This document shows, in pieces, positions 6,533-14,931 of a stretch of 64,000 bases of DNA. The stretch is taken from contig NZ_CP046122.1 in NCBI RefSeq assembly GCF_009707365.1, positions 2,046,001 through 2,110,000 on the forward strand, given 5' to 3'. The stretch's first letter is position 1. Each line of letters opens with the position of its first letter. Position numbers and translations under genes: made by a program. The notes under the pieces are model-generated. The model ran no database searches and was not told the DNA's origin. It was given only the letters and a program-made list of their open reading frames with translations. Source of the DNA: Microlunatus sp. Gsoil 973. Its GTDB lineage: Bacteria; Actinomycetota; Actinomycetes; Propionibacteriales; Propionibacteriaceae.

Positions 6533-9244
6533 TCAGCGGCCGGACGCCTGTCGGACCCAGGCCGCGAGTTCGGTGCGATGGCGGAGTTGGAGCTTGCGAT
6601 AGATCCTGGTCAAGTGGGCTTCGACGGTGGAGGTGCTGACGAACAGCGCGGCCGCGATCTCTCGGTTCATCCGTCCGGCGGCCACCAGTTCGGCGATCTG
6701 ACGCTCCGCGACCGTCAGCACCCCCGAGCGCGGTGCGCCGGCGTCTGCCCGGACCCGCAGCTCCTCGGCCGTGACCGCCCAGGCGTGGGCTTCCACCTCG
6801 GTGAAATAGCCGGCCGCCCGGGTCGCCGCGGTGCGGGCGGCAGCGCGTCGCCCGTCCCGTAGCAGCGCCCGGGTGAGTGCCAGGCGGACCCGCCCGGCCT
6901 CGAACCGGTAGCCGAGTCGGTCCAACCCGTCGACTGCCCGGGCCAGGGCGGGTACGGCGTCCTCGTCGCGGAGCAGCGCCACCTGGCCCTGGGCCGCCGA
7001 GACCAGCGACTGCACCAACGGTGCCGCCAGTTCCGATGCCTGGGCGACGAGGCGGGCGGTGAGTTCGATCGCCGTCGGGAGGTCGCCGCGCATGGTGGCA
7101 GCCTCGACGACACGGCTCAGTGCCGGACGTGCACCGGGATGTTGGTAACCCATGGCGTCCAACTGCTCCAGCATGCGGTGGAAGCAGGCGAACGCCGTGT
7201 CCCAGTCGCCCGCGGTTGCGGCCAGATCGCCTCGTACCTCGTCGGCCATCGCCTGCCGTGGGGGCTGGTCGTTGGCCGCTCCCCAGCCAGCGAGCAATTC
7301 CGAGCACCACTGCGCCGTGGAGGTGTCGCGCTGCAATGCCGCGGCGAGACCGAGTGGATGGGCCAGCCAGGACACCGCCTGCTCGTTGCCGGCGTCGCGG
7401 GCCGCCTGAATCCCCGCCTCAGCTTCGGCGCGAGCGGTCCGCAGCTCTCCCGCACAGACCTCGGCGACCGCGAGATCGTGCAGTCGATACGGCCGTTGGA
7501 ACTCCGAACCGCGTTTGATCGCGTCGCTCTCGGCCCGCAGGAAGATCCGTCTGGCCTCGTCGAGACGCCCGCTCCACAGCAGGTGACGCGCCCAGAAGAC
7601 GCTCGGCCACCGGCCGAGCGGCGACAACCGCACGGTGTCGGCACGCCGGATCGATTCGGTGAACAGGTCCTCTCGCGGATGTCCGCCCAGGGACAGCGTC
7701 GCGGCGAGCGTTGCTCCTGCCTGGGCGACAACCTCGGCGTCGTCCAGGCGGCGGCCCAGGTCGAGCGCCTGTCGGCTGTACCGCACCCCGTCGGCGAGCC
7801 TGCCCTGATACAGGCCGTACTGCCAGCCGATCAGGTCGAGGATCCTGGCTCGCAACGCCTGGTCCTCACCCACATCGAGCAGGGCCTGATGGAGGAAGTT
7901 CTGGCTCTCCCCGAAATCGAGGAAGACCCGCTTGGCAAGCACCTGCGCCCGGCCCGGGCCGGGCGGAAGGCGAGCCAGCAGTCGATCGGCCAGGTCGATG
8001 GCGCGGGCGATCTCCCCTGCCGCCGCACGGTAGTCGACCTCGGCCCTGGCCCGCCGCCCGGCGGCATCGTTGTGGCCCGGTGGTGTCAGGCGTACGGCGT
8101 GACCGGCGAGATCGGCGGCCAGATCGGATCTGCCGCGATCGGCGCACTGCGCGGCGGCCGCCTCCATCTCAAAGGCCACCGACTCCTCGGGGAGCACGGT
8201 GGCCAGCGCCCGGTGCCGCGCAGCGTCGGCCGGGTCCGGATCTAGGTCGGACAACCGGGCGTGCACCGTGCATCGGTCGAGCGGGTTCATCCCGGCGAGC
8301 GCCGCGCGGGCCGCATGCTGGTCGACGAACCCGAGCGTGAGCTCCTCGCTGACGGCGATCAGGCCGGCGGCCTCGGCCTCACGGACGGCCCCGGCGAAGT
8401 CGTCGACACCTGAGGCCTGGGCGACCACACCGGCGACCACCCGTTGTGCTGCCGGGTCGGCGGCGCTCGGTGTGCTCAGCGCGAGAACTCGCAGAACGGT
8501 CAGGGTGTCGGGCGCCAGGTCGGACAGCAAGCGGTGATACTCGCTCGGCTGTTCCCGCCCGGAGTGGCCGGACCGGAACAGGTCGAGGGCCAACCCCGGG
8601 TTGCCGCCGGACAACTGGTGGGCCCGGACCAACTCGGGCCGAGACACCGTCGGGACGGTGGACGCGAGGATCTTGCGCAGCATGTCAGCGGCCAGTGGGC
8701 CGAGGTGTACATGGTGCCCGTAGCGGAGTCCGAGCGGCATCTCCGGGCCCGGCAATGCGGTGGCCATCGTCGACAGCACGCCGACCGGTTGCTCGGTCAG
8801 CCGCTGGATGGCGAACCGCAGGCCGTTGGCGCTGAGGGCGTCGAGCCATTGGGCATCGTCGACTGCCACCAGCACCGGGCCGTCTGCAGCCAGCCGTCGC
8901 AGGTTGTCCAGTGCCCGACGGCCGACGTCGAAACCCGGGGTTGCCGAGAGGTTCTCCGTTGCCGGATCGGGCCCACCGCCGAAGAGGTCGCGCATCGCGG
9001 TGCCGGCCACCGCGCGGTCCTCCTCAGCCGACCGGGTGGCCACCACGCGCAACCCCCGGTCTCGGGCCGCGGCTACCGCGTACCGCCAAAGACTGGTCCG
9101 GCCCATGCCGTGTTCGCCGCTGATCGTCAGGGTCACCGGACCGGCGGCAACCTCGTCGATGAACCGGTCGATCTGGTCCAAGGCGTCGGTCCGGCCAAGG
9201 ATGCGGCGTGCACGGTCGGTACTCCCAACGGTTCCCCCGGTCAC
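6533..9244 (-). CDS. LuxR-family ATP-binding transcriptional regulator (LAL type)
   Basis: About 903 residues. An N-terminal AAA/NTPase domain has a Walker A-like loop (ISGEHGMGRTSLWRYAV) and Walker B-like LVAVDDAQWLDAL. A long alpha-helical TPR-like middle follows, and a C-terminal LuxR helix-turn-helix (LTVAERQIAELVAAG, NREIAAALFVSTSTVEAH) ends the protein. GTG at 9244 is preferred because GAGGAGG lies six bases upstream; in-frame codons out to 9427 have no such site. LAL regulators are ligand/ATP-responsive activators of one or a few operons. It is divergent from the beta-sandwich/cysteine-desulfurase-like pair across 245 bp, the most likely target. Note GMGRTS in place of a standard GxxGxGKT loop. 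Confidence 0.88.
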   Translation of the reverse strand: MTGGTVGSTDRARRILGRTDALDQIDRFIDEVAAGPVTLTISGEHGMGRTSLWRYAVAAARDRGLRVVATRSAEEDRAVAGTAMRDLFGGGPDPATENLSATPGFDVGRRALDNLRRLAADGPVLVAVDDAQWLDALSANGLRFAIQRLTEQPVGVLSTMATALPGPEMPLGLRYGHHVHLGPLAADMLRKILASTVPTVSRPELVRAHQLSGGNPGLALDLFRSGHSGREQPSEYHRLLSDLAPDTLTVLRVLALSTPSAADPAAQRVVAGVVAQASGVDDFAGAVREAEAAGLIAVSEELTLGFVDQHAARAALAGMNPLDRCTVHARLSDLDPDPADAARHRALATVLPEESVAFEMEAAAAQCADRGRSDLAADLAGHAVRLTPPGHNDAAGRRARAEVDYRAAAGEIARAIDLADRLLARLPPGPGRAQVLAKRVFLDFGESQNFLHQALLDVGEDQALRARILDLIGWQYGLYQGRLADGVRYSRQALDLGRRLDDAEVVAQAGATLAATLSLGGHPREDLFTESIRRADTVRLSPLGRWPSVFWARHLLWSGRLDEARRIFLRAESDAIKRGSEFQRPYRLHDLAVAEVCAGELRTARAEAEAGIQAARDAGNEQAVSWLAHPLGLAAALQRDTSTAQWCSELLAGWGAANDQPPRQAMADEVRGDLAATAGDWDTAFACFHRMLEQLDAMGYQHPGARPALSRVVEAATMRGDLPTAIELTARLVAQASELAAPLVQSLVSAAQGQVALLRDEDAVPALARAVDGLDRLGYRFEAGRVRLALTRALLRDGRRAAARTAATRAAGYFTEVEAHAWAVTAEELRVRADAGAPRSGVLTVAERQIAELVAAGRMNREIAAALFVSTSTVEAHLTRIYRKLQLRHRTELAAWVRQASGR

Positions 9245-9489
9245 CGAACGCCTCCTCGGAAGCGCGATCAAGCGATGCGTGGCAGCCGGAAGCCGGGAGA
9301 GGTGGGGCAGCGCGGCATCGCGCTCTGGATAGAGCATCTCTCCGCAAATATGGAGACGGCAAGGGTCACTGGGGCCCAAATGTGGGGTCGATGGTGGGGA
9401 TTCCTCGCTCGCCGACCGGGACCGCAAATTTCTAGCGTCGTCGGTGAGCCGACCACAAGGGTCGGAAACAACCTGGAAGGACCGAACCG

Positions 9490-10044
9490 ATGAGTTCCAT
9501 CACCACCAGAGCGACGGTCTCCGACGTCCCCATCTCACCGCCGAGCAGCAGTCCCGCCAGCAGCGCGCCACCGCTGTTGGAGCAGCTGTCCGACGCCATC
9601 CACGACTACCCGAAGAGCTATCTGACCGTTGACATCTACTCGGTCAATCCGGTGGCCAGCGACGGCGACGTCATCAACACCGGCGACGAGGTCACGTTCC
9701 GGATACGGGTGAACAACACGGGCCCGTTGGCCATCGACAACCTGAAGTTGCTCGTCGAGGCCGAAGCCGGCGCGACCGGCGTCAAGAAGCACGGCGCCTC
9801 GACCTTCCAGAGCAATGTGACCACAGCACCGATCTCGGTCCCCGCGAACCAGTTCGAGAGCAGCTGGACCGAACTGCCCGATGACTATCACTTCATCGCC
9901 GGACCGGCGACCACCGAGAAGGTCGATCTGGTCAAGGTGCTCCTCTGGGACTGGGACGGCAATCTGAGCTGGATGCTGACCACCCACACGGGCCGGTCGG
10001 ACGAGACCGAGGACGTCTACTCCCACAAGGTGCTGGGGACATGA
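9490..10044 (+). CDS. Hypothetical beta-sandwich (CARDB/DUF11-like) protein
   Basis: 184 residues, not recognised as a named family. The first ~30 residues are Ser/Pro/Ala-rich. Residues ~45-150 look like an immunoglobulin-like beta-sandwich of the CARDB/DUF11 kind: SDGDVINTGDEVTFRIRVNN followed by TGPLAIDNLKLLVEA. No signal peptide or membrane segment is seen. A GGAAGGA motif precedes the ATG. The stop overlaps the start of the next gene by four bases (ATGA), so the two are translationally coupled and the product probably partners the PLP enzyme. Confidence 0.72.
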   Translation: MSSITTRATVSDVPISPPSSSPASSAPPLLEQLSDAIHDYPKSYLTVDIYSVNPVASDGDVINTGDEVTFRIRVNNTGPLAIDNLKLLVEAEAGATGVKKHGASTFQSNVTTAPISVPANQFESSWTELPDDYHFIAGPATTEKVDLVKVLLWDWDGNLSWMLTTHTGRSDETEDVYSHKVLGT

Positions 10045-11492
10045 GATTCCCGATCGCCCGGGTCCGGCCTCGGCCGGATCCGGGCAGCCACCCCACGGTC
10101 GACCGGATCCGGACCTTCGACGTCGAACTGCTCCGCAGGCACTTCGACTTTCCGCGGCTCGGCCGGGTCGTCACCAACAATGCGGCCAGCACCCAGCCGC
10201 CGCGGGAGCTGACCGCGCTGTACGCCGAGCTCGCCGCCGGTTACGAGAACGTGCATCGCGGGCAGTCGGACGCGTCCGTTCGGACCACTGAACGGTTCGA
10301 GCGCTCCTACGACACGGTCGCGAACTGGCTGAACGCTCCGAGCCGGCGCAGCATCGTGCTCTGTCGGAACACGACCGAGGCGATCAACACGGCGATGTAC
10401 AGCCTGCTCACCGAGTTCGTCGACGGCGACAACGTGGTCACCACACTGCTCGAGCACAACTCCAACTTCGTGCCATGGCACGGCCTGACCCGGGAGCTGC
10501 TGCCCCGGTTCGGACGACGGGTCGAGCTCCGGCTGGCCCGGTTCGACCATCAGACCGGCACCCTCGACCTTGATCATCTCAGCCGTCTGGTGGACAGTCG
10601 TACCAAGATCATCTGCTGCTCCGGTGCGTCCAACTTCCTCGGCAGCAAGCCGCCGATCGACCGGCTCCGGCAGATCGCCGACGCCAGCGGGTACGCCCAG
10701 CCGGACGGCTCCCGCCGTTCGCTGTTGCTGATCGACGGTGCCCAATTGGTGCCGACGGCCGCGGTCGACGTCCAGCAGAGCGATGTGGACTACCTGGCCT
10801 TCTCCTTCCACAAACTGCTGGCGCCGTTCGGGGTCGGCGTGCTCTGTGCCAAGGAGGATCTGCTGGCCCGGGCCAGGCCGTTCCTGTACGGCGGGGACAT
10901 GATCGCCGAGGGACAGGTCTTCCCCGATGCCGTCGGCTACAACCAGTTGCCGTGGAAGTACGCCGCCGGTACGCCCAACATCCTCGGTGCGATCGTCTCC
11001 GCCGAGGCGTTGCGGCTGCTGCTCGATCTGGTCGACGAGGCGACCGGGCGTGGCGGCACGGAAGGCCCGGCTACGCCCTGGTTCGGCTCGCCCGCGCCGT
11101 TCCCCCGGTCGGCGATCGAGCAGACGATGGCGGTGATCGCCGACCACACCCGACGGCTGACCTGCCACGCCCTCGACCAGTTGCAGCAGATCCCCGGAAT
11201 CACGATCTACGGACCGCGATCGGCCGCCGACCGCGCTCCTCTGGTCGCCTTCAACATCGCCGGGCGCCGTCCGATCGACATCGCCACGGCATTGAATCGG
11301 CTGGGCGTGGAATCGCGGGCCGGCTGTCATTGCGCGACACTTGCCCATCACGAGCTCGGCCTCGACCCGCCGGCCAGCTGTCGGTTGAGCTTCGCCGTCT
11401 ACAACACCCTCGACGACGTCGCCCGGGCCGTCGGCGCCTTGCGCCGCATCGTCGGCGCGACACGCCGGACCCTACATCGAACAATTGTTTGA
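10041..11492 (+). CDS. Class V aminotransferase, cysteine desulfurase-like
   Basis: 483-residue fold-type I PLP enzyme of the SufS/NifS group. The PLP lysine is in [13 protein letters not shown] (~residue 258). The C-terminal catalytic-cysteine loop is [15 protein letters not shown], equivalent to the RxGxHCA loop of SufS; two cysteines are present. No sufBCD/sufU genes are nearby, so a specialised sulfur or PLP reaction is more likely than general Fe-S assembly. It overlaps the beta-sandwich gene by 4 bp and is divergent from a LuxR regulator. The last codons contain the LexA box of lexA. It is longer than SufS (about 410) because of an N-terminal extension (about 35 residues) and a Gly/Pro-rich insertion near residues 345-360. 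Confidence 0.85.
   Translation: MRFPIARVRPRPDPGSHPTVDRIRTFDVELLRRHFDFPRLGRVVTNNAASTQPPRELTALYAELAAGYENVHRGQSDASVRTTERFERSYDTVANWLNAPSRRSIVLCRNTTEAINTAMYSLLTEFVDGDNVVTTLLEHNSNFVPWHGLTRELLPRFGRRVELRLARFDHQTGTLDLDHLSRLVDSRTKIICCSGASNFLGSKPPIDRLRQIADASGYAQPDGSRRSLLLIDGAQLVPTAAVDVQQSDVDYLAFSFHKLLAPFGVGVLCAKEDLLARARPFLYGGDMIAEGQVFPDAVGYNQLPWKYAAGTPNILGAIVSAEALRLLLDLVDEATGRGGTEGPATPWFGSPAPFPRSAIEQTMAVIADHTRRLTCHALDQLQQIPGITIYGPRSAADRAPLVAFNIAGRRPIDIATALNRLGVESRAGCHCATLAHHELGLDPPASCRLSFAVYNTLDDVARAVGALRRIVGATRRTLHRTIV
11478..11491 (+). promoter_or_regulatory. LexA box of lexA
   Basis: CGAACAATTGTTTG fits the actinobacterial SOS box CGAAC-N4-GTTYG and lies 33 bp before the lexA start, where an autoregulatory operator is expected. 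It overlaps the last codons and stop of the upstream aminotransferase gene, so the operator is inside coding sequence. Confidence 0.92.
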
Positions 11493-11524
11493 TTCACTCC
11501 TACGGCTTCCCTTACGGTGGACCC

Positions 11525-12472
11525 ATGGCCGAATCGAACAAGCCCGGCACCTCCCGCCGCACCGGAAAGAAGATCGCCGGCACGTCCGCGACACCGAAGT
11601 CGTCGCTGAGGTCAGCGGCGAATCCCCGAGCGGCGTCGACCTCGTCCTCGACGCCCAAGCGAGGGCGGCCGCGCAACGCCGACGTGGAGGCGCAGATCGA
11701 GGCTGCCCGGCAACGATCGGCACAACACGCCACCGTGACGCCACTGCCCGACGGACCGGCCGACGCGACCGGGCTGACCCCGCGCCAGCGGCGTGTCCTC
11801 GAGGTGATCAAGGACGCGGTGGAGGCCCGCGGCTATCCGCCGAGCATCCGGGAACTCGGCGAAGAGGTCGGCCTGGCCAGTTCCTCCAGCGTCGCCCATC
11901 AGCTCAAAGTCCTTGAACAGAAAGGTTTTCTGCGTCGGGACCCGAATCGCCCGCGGGCCATGGAGGTGTTCCTGCCGCAGGACTTCGGCGCCACGATCCC
12001 CGACCAGCCCGGCGAGCCTGCCTCGGTGCGCCGGATCGGCTTCGGTTCCGGGCCGGGTTCCACCACCGACGAGACGGCGATCAACGACGCCTTCCCGGCT
12101 CCGGTGCATGTCCCGTTGCTCGGCCGGATCGCCGCCGGCGGGCCGATCCTCGCCGAGGAACGTTACGAGGACGTCTTTGCGCTGCCCAAGCAGATCGTCG
12201 GCGACGGTGAGCTGTTCCTGCTCGAGGTGAGCGGGGATTCCATGATCGACGCCGCCATCTGCGACGGTGACTGGGTTGTGGTCCGGCGGGAGCAGACCGC
12301 CGAGAACGGCGACATCGTCGCTGCCCTGCTCGACACCGAGGCGACCGTGAAGACCTTCAAGCGGGCCGACGGCCATGTCTGGCTGATGCCGCACAACGAG
12401 GCGTACGACCCGATCGATGGTGACGCGGCCTCGATCCTGGGGATCGTGGTCGCCGTACTCCGGAGGCTGTGA
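11525..12472 (+). CDS. lexA: SOS repressor LexA
   Basis: 315-residue repressor and autopeptidase. The winged helix is at ~78-140 ([40 protein letters not shown]). The RecA-stimulated cleavage site is the Ala-Gly in GRIAAGGP. Catalytic Ser is in EVSGDSMID and catalytic Lys in [12 protein letters not shown] at 11525 is chosen because GGTGG lies upstream and the LexA box is 33 bp before it. The ~78-residue N-terminal extension is basic and contains TPKRGRPRN, an AT-hook-like motif; typical LexA is 200-240 residues. The stop codon begins TGATCACCGGT, the same word as the tandem array at 14.8 kb. Confidence 0.96.
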   Translation: MAESNKPGTSRRTGKKIAGTSATPKSSLRSAANPRAASTSSSTPKRGRPRNADVEAQIEAARQRSAQHATVTPLPDGPADATGLTPRQRRVLEVIKDAVEARGYPPSIRELGEEVGLASSSSVAHQLKVLEQKGFLRRDPNRPRAMEVFLPQDFGATIPDQPGEPASVRRIGFGSGPGSTTDETAINDAFPAPVHVPLLGRIAAGGPILAEERYEDVFALPKQIVGDGELFLLEVSGDSMIDAAICDGDWVVVRREQTAENGDIVAALLDTEATVKTFKRADGHVWLMPHNEAYDPIDGDAASILGIVVAVLRRL

Positions 12473-12499
12473 TCACCGGTCGGCGGTGCCGATAGACGA

Positions 12500-13534
12500 T
12501 CAGACCGCCTTGGCCAGTGCCTTCAGGTAGCCGTCGATCCCCCAGGGCAGCGAGAGCACGGTCGGGGGCGACACGGCGGCTACGAACTCCTGACCGACAA
12601 CCGGGGCAACGTGACCGGCCCTGACCTGCGGCATGGACTTCGCGTACGGCTTGCCGAGGAACGTGTCGATACCCTTCTGATCGTCTGCATAGACGACGAG
12701 GATGTCGCTGGTCAGCTGGCTGGTCTTCTCATAGCTCAACGTGTAGTAGAAGCTCGAGTCGCCGTTGGCCAGCTCGTCGACGCTCGGGGCCGACTCCAGC
12801 CCGAGATCGGTCAGGAACTGAACCCGCGAATCGGCCTTCTTGTAGACGTAGAAGGTGCCGCCGACGTCCCACACCGCGGCAACCGTCCTGCCGTTCAGTT
12901 GCGGATACTCAGCGGCCTTCTGCTTGATCGTGGCCACGATGTCGTCGATCAGCTTCTGCGCCTCAGCGGACCTGCCCAGCGCCTCACCGGTGGACTTCAC
13001 CACGTCCTGCCAGGGAGTGGACCAGGGCTGGTCCGGATAGGCGACCGTCGGCGCGATCTTGGTCAGGGTGTCGTACTGCTGCTTGGTGATGCCGGAGTAG
13101 TTGGCCAGGATCACGTCGGGTCGTGCCGCCGCGATCTTCTCGTACGGGACGGTGTCCGACCCGGACGGATTCGGCAGGATCGTCGGGGTCTCGGCGCCCA
13201 TCGCGGTCAGCTTGTCCTTGATCCACGGCAGCACCCCCTGTTTGTCGCCGCCGTAGGTCTGCTGCGGTATCGCCACCGGAACGACCCCGAGAGCCAGGGC
13301 GGCGTCAGTGCTGCCGAATCCCCAGGTGACCACCCGCTCGGGCTTCTTCTGGATCGTTGTCGACCCGAAGGCATGGGTGATCGTGACCGGGAAGCCGGAC
13401 GCCCCGTCGGCCGAGCCAGCCGGGCTGCTCGGTGTCGCCGCGCCGCGGCTGCCTGCCGACGATTGGCAAGCGGCCAACAGGGCGATGCACAGGACGCTCA
13501 GCGTTGCGACGAGGGTGCGCACGGTTCGGGTCAC
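12500..13534 (-). CDS. Iron-siderophore ABC transporter substrate-binding lipoprotein
   Basis: 344 residues, periplasmic-binding-protein-like class III fold (FecB/FepB/FhuD type). The lipoprotein signal peptide (TLVATLSVLCIALLAACQSS) has lipobox LAAC. The mature part shows typical FecB elements: ERVVTWGFGSTDAALALGV, ARPDVILANYSGI, TVAAVWDVGG. Start is GTG at 13534 with GGAAGA six bases upstream. An IdeR/DtxR-type box lies 43 bp upstream, so expression should rise in iron starvation. No permease or ATPase gene is adjacent, so it is an orphan binding protein that must use a transporter elsewhere. Confidence 0.9.
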   Translation of the reverse strand: MTRTVRTLVATLSVLCIALLAACQSSAGSRGAATPSSPAGSADGASGFPVTITHAFGSTTIQKKPERVVTWGFGSTDAALALGVVPVAIPQQTYGGDKQGVLPWIKDKLTAMGAETPTILPNPSGSDTVPYEKIAAARPDVILANYSGITKQQYDTLTKIAPTVAYPDQPWSTPWQDVVKSTGEALGRSAEAQKLIDDIVATIKQKAAEYPQLNGRTVAAVWDVGGTFYVYKKADSRVQFLTDLGLESAPSVDELANGDSSFYYTLSYEKTSQLTSDILVVYADDQKGIDTFLGKPYAKSMPQVRAGHVAPVVGQEFVAAVSPPTVLSLPWGIDGYLKALAKAV

Positions 13535-13576
13535 GACGTCTTCCGTTCAGATCGGGCTACTCAGCTCGGGATGCTA

Positions 13577-13592
13577 GTTAGGCAAGCCTAAC
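13577..13592. promoter_or_regulatory. IdeR/DtxR iron box
   Basis: GTTAGGCAAGCCTAAC is a perfect palindrome matching the core of the IdeR/DtxR operator (TTAGGTTAGGCTAACCTAA type). It lies between the start codons of the siderophore-binding lipoprotein gene (-) and the class V aminotransferase gene (+), so iron may control both. Confidence 0.88.
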
Positions 13593-13673
13593 CATAAACG
13601 ACGCAGCCGGAATGTCCGGCATCGTCCAGATCCGGCGGACCGGGCTGGCGGTGTGCCGCTTGGACCGGGAATC

Positions 13674-14831
13674 ATGGAGGCCGTGGATCTCGCGCTGCTA
13701 GAGGAATTCGGACTCGACCCTGACGTGCTGCACCTGAACCACGGTGCCTTCGGCGTCGCGCCGATCGCCGTCCGCCGGGAGGCCGAGGCCTGGCGCGACC
13801 GTGCGGAACGCAACCCGAATCACTTCAACTCCGTCGAGTTGCCAGGACACGTCGCGCAGGCCAGGAGCGATGCGGCGGCCTGGCTCGGCGTCGATGCGGA
13901 GGCGGTCGGCTGGGTGCGCAACGTGTCCGAGGGTGCATCGGCCGTGCTCGGCTCGCTTGATCTTGGACGGGGCGATGAGATCGTGGTCTGCAACCACGGC
14001 TACGGCGCGGTCCGGATGGCGGCCGAGCACTGGGCTGCTCGGCGTGGCGCGGCGGTCAGGGTGGCGAGCTTCCCGTTGGGCGCCGAGGACGACGAGATCA
14101 TCGCGGCCTTCGTCGCAGCCAGCGGGCCACGCAGCCGTCTGGTCATCGTTGACCAGATCACCTCCCCCACGGCGACCGTGCTGCCGGTCGCCGCCATCGC
14201 GGCGGCGGTCGGTGTGCCGGTGCTGGTCGATGCCGCTCACGTGCCGGGCAGCCTGCAGGTCGACATCGAGCACCTCGGCGTGGCGTACTGGGTCGGGAAC
14301 CTGCACAAGTGGGCCTTCACGCCGCGTGGCACCGCCCTGCTGTGGACCAGGGAGGATCTCCGCCCCCGGACGCCACCGAGTGTGCTGAGCTGGCAACTGC
14401 ACGACGGCTACGCCGAGGCGTTCGACCATCCGGGTACCGGTGATTACTCGGGTTGGCTCGCGGCACCCGCGGGCCTGGACTTCTGGACCCGGCTGGGCGG
14501 CTGGGAACAGATCGATCGGCAGAGCGCGATGCTGGACGCCGCTCAGAAGCAGCTGGCCGACGTCCTGGGCACCTCGCTGGACGGTCTGCCGGTCACTCCG
14601 GCGCCGACGATGCGGATGGTACGGCTTCCTGATCGGCTGTTCGGTGACGGCGACGACTCGGCTACCCGTGCCGAACGCCAGCGGTTGAGCTCTGAATACG
14701 GCATCCAGGTTCCGACCTCCCGCTTCGAGGGCGAACAGGTGATCAGAATCGCCGGCGCGGCCTACAACACACCCGAGGACTACGAGCGGCTGGCCGACGC
14801 CCTGGTCGCCATCCTCGCCGGTAATTCCTGA
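13674..14831 (+). CDS. Class V aminotransferase, isopenicillin-N-epimerase-like
   Basis: 385-residue PLP enzyme of the isopenicillin N epimerase/EgtE-like group. It begins with the family N-terminus LHLNHGAFGVAP; the PLP lysine is in WVGNLHKWAFTPRG; VLVDAAHVPG carries the Asp that pairs with the pyridine nitrogen. The family includes epimerases, lyases and desulfurases, and the substrate cannot be read from sequence. ATG at 13674 is used; an upstream in-frame GTG (13653) adds seven unconserved residues. It is divergent from the siderophore-binding protein over an iron box. Its TGA stop is the first three bases of a 13-bp tandem array. Confidence 0.85.
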   Translation: MEAVDLALLEEFGLDPDVLHLNHGAFGVAPIAVRREAEAWRDRAERNPNHFNSVELPGHVAQARSDAAAWLGVDAEAVGWVRNVSEGASAVLGSLDLGRGDEIVVCNHGYGAVRMAAEHWAARRGAAVRVASFPLGAEDDEIIAAFVAASGPRSRLVIVDQITSPTATVLPVAAIAAAVGVPVLVDAAHVPGSLQVDIEHLGVAYWVGNLHKWAFTPRGTALLWTREDLRPRTPPSVLSWQLHDGYAEAFDHPGTGDYSGWLAAPAGLDFWTRLGGWEQIDRQSAMLDAAQKQLADVLGTSLDGLPVTPAPTMRMVRLPDRLFGDGDDSATRAERQRLSSEYGIQVPTSRFEGEQVIRIAGAAYNTPEDYERLADALVAILAGNS

Positions 14832-14919
14832 TCACCGGTCATGATCACCGGCCATGATCACCGGTCATGATCACCGGTCATGATCACCGGTCATGATCAC
14901 CGGTCATGATCACCGGTCA
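14829..14919. repeat. 13-bp tandem repeat, seven copies
   Basis: Seven head-to-tail copies of TGATCACCGGTCA (copy 2 has GGCCA), starting at the stop codon of the plus-strand aminotransferase gene and ending 13 bp before the stop of sthA on the opposite strand. Each unit contains the palindromes TGATCA and ACCGGT, and unit junctions make TCATGA. It fills the convergent intergenic space. No T run, so not a standard terminator. Confidence 0.97.
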
Positions 14920-14931
14920 TGGGTCGGTTGA

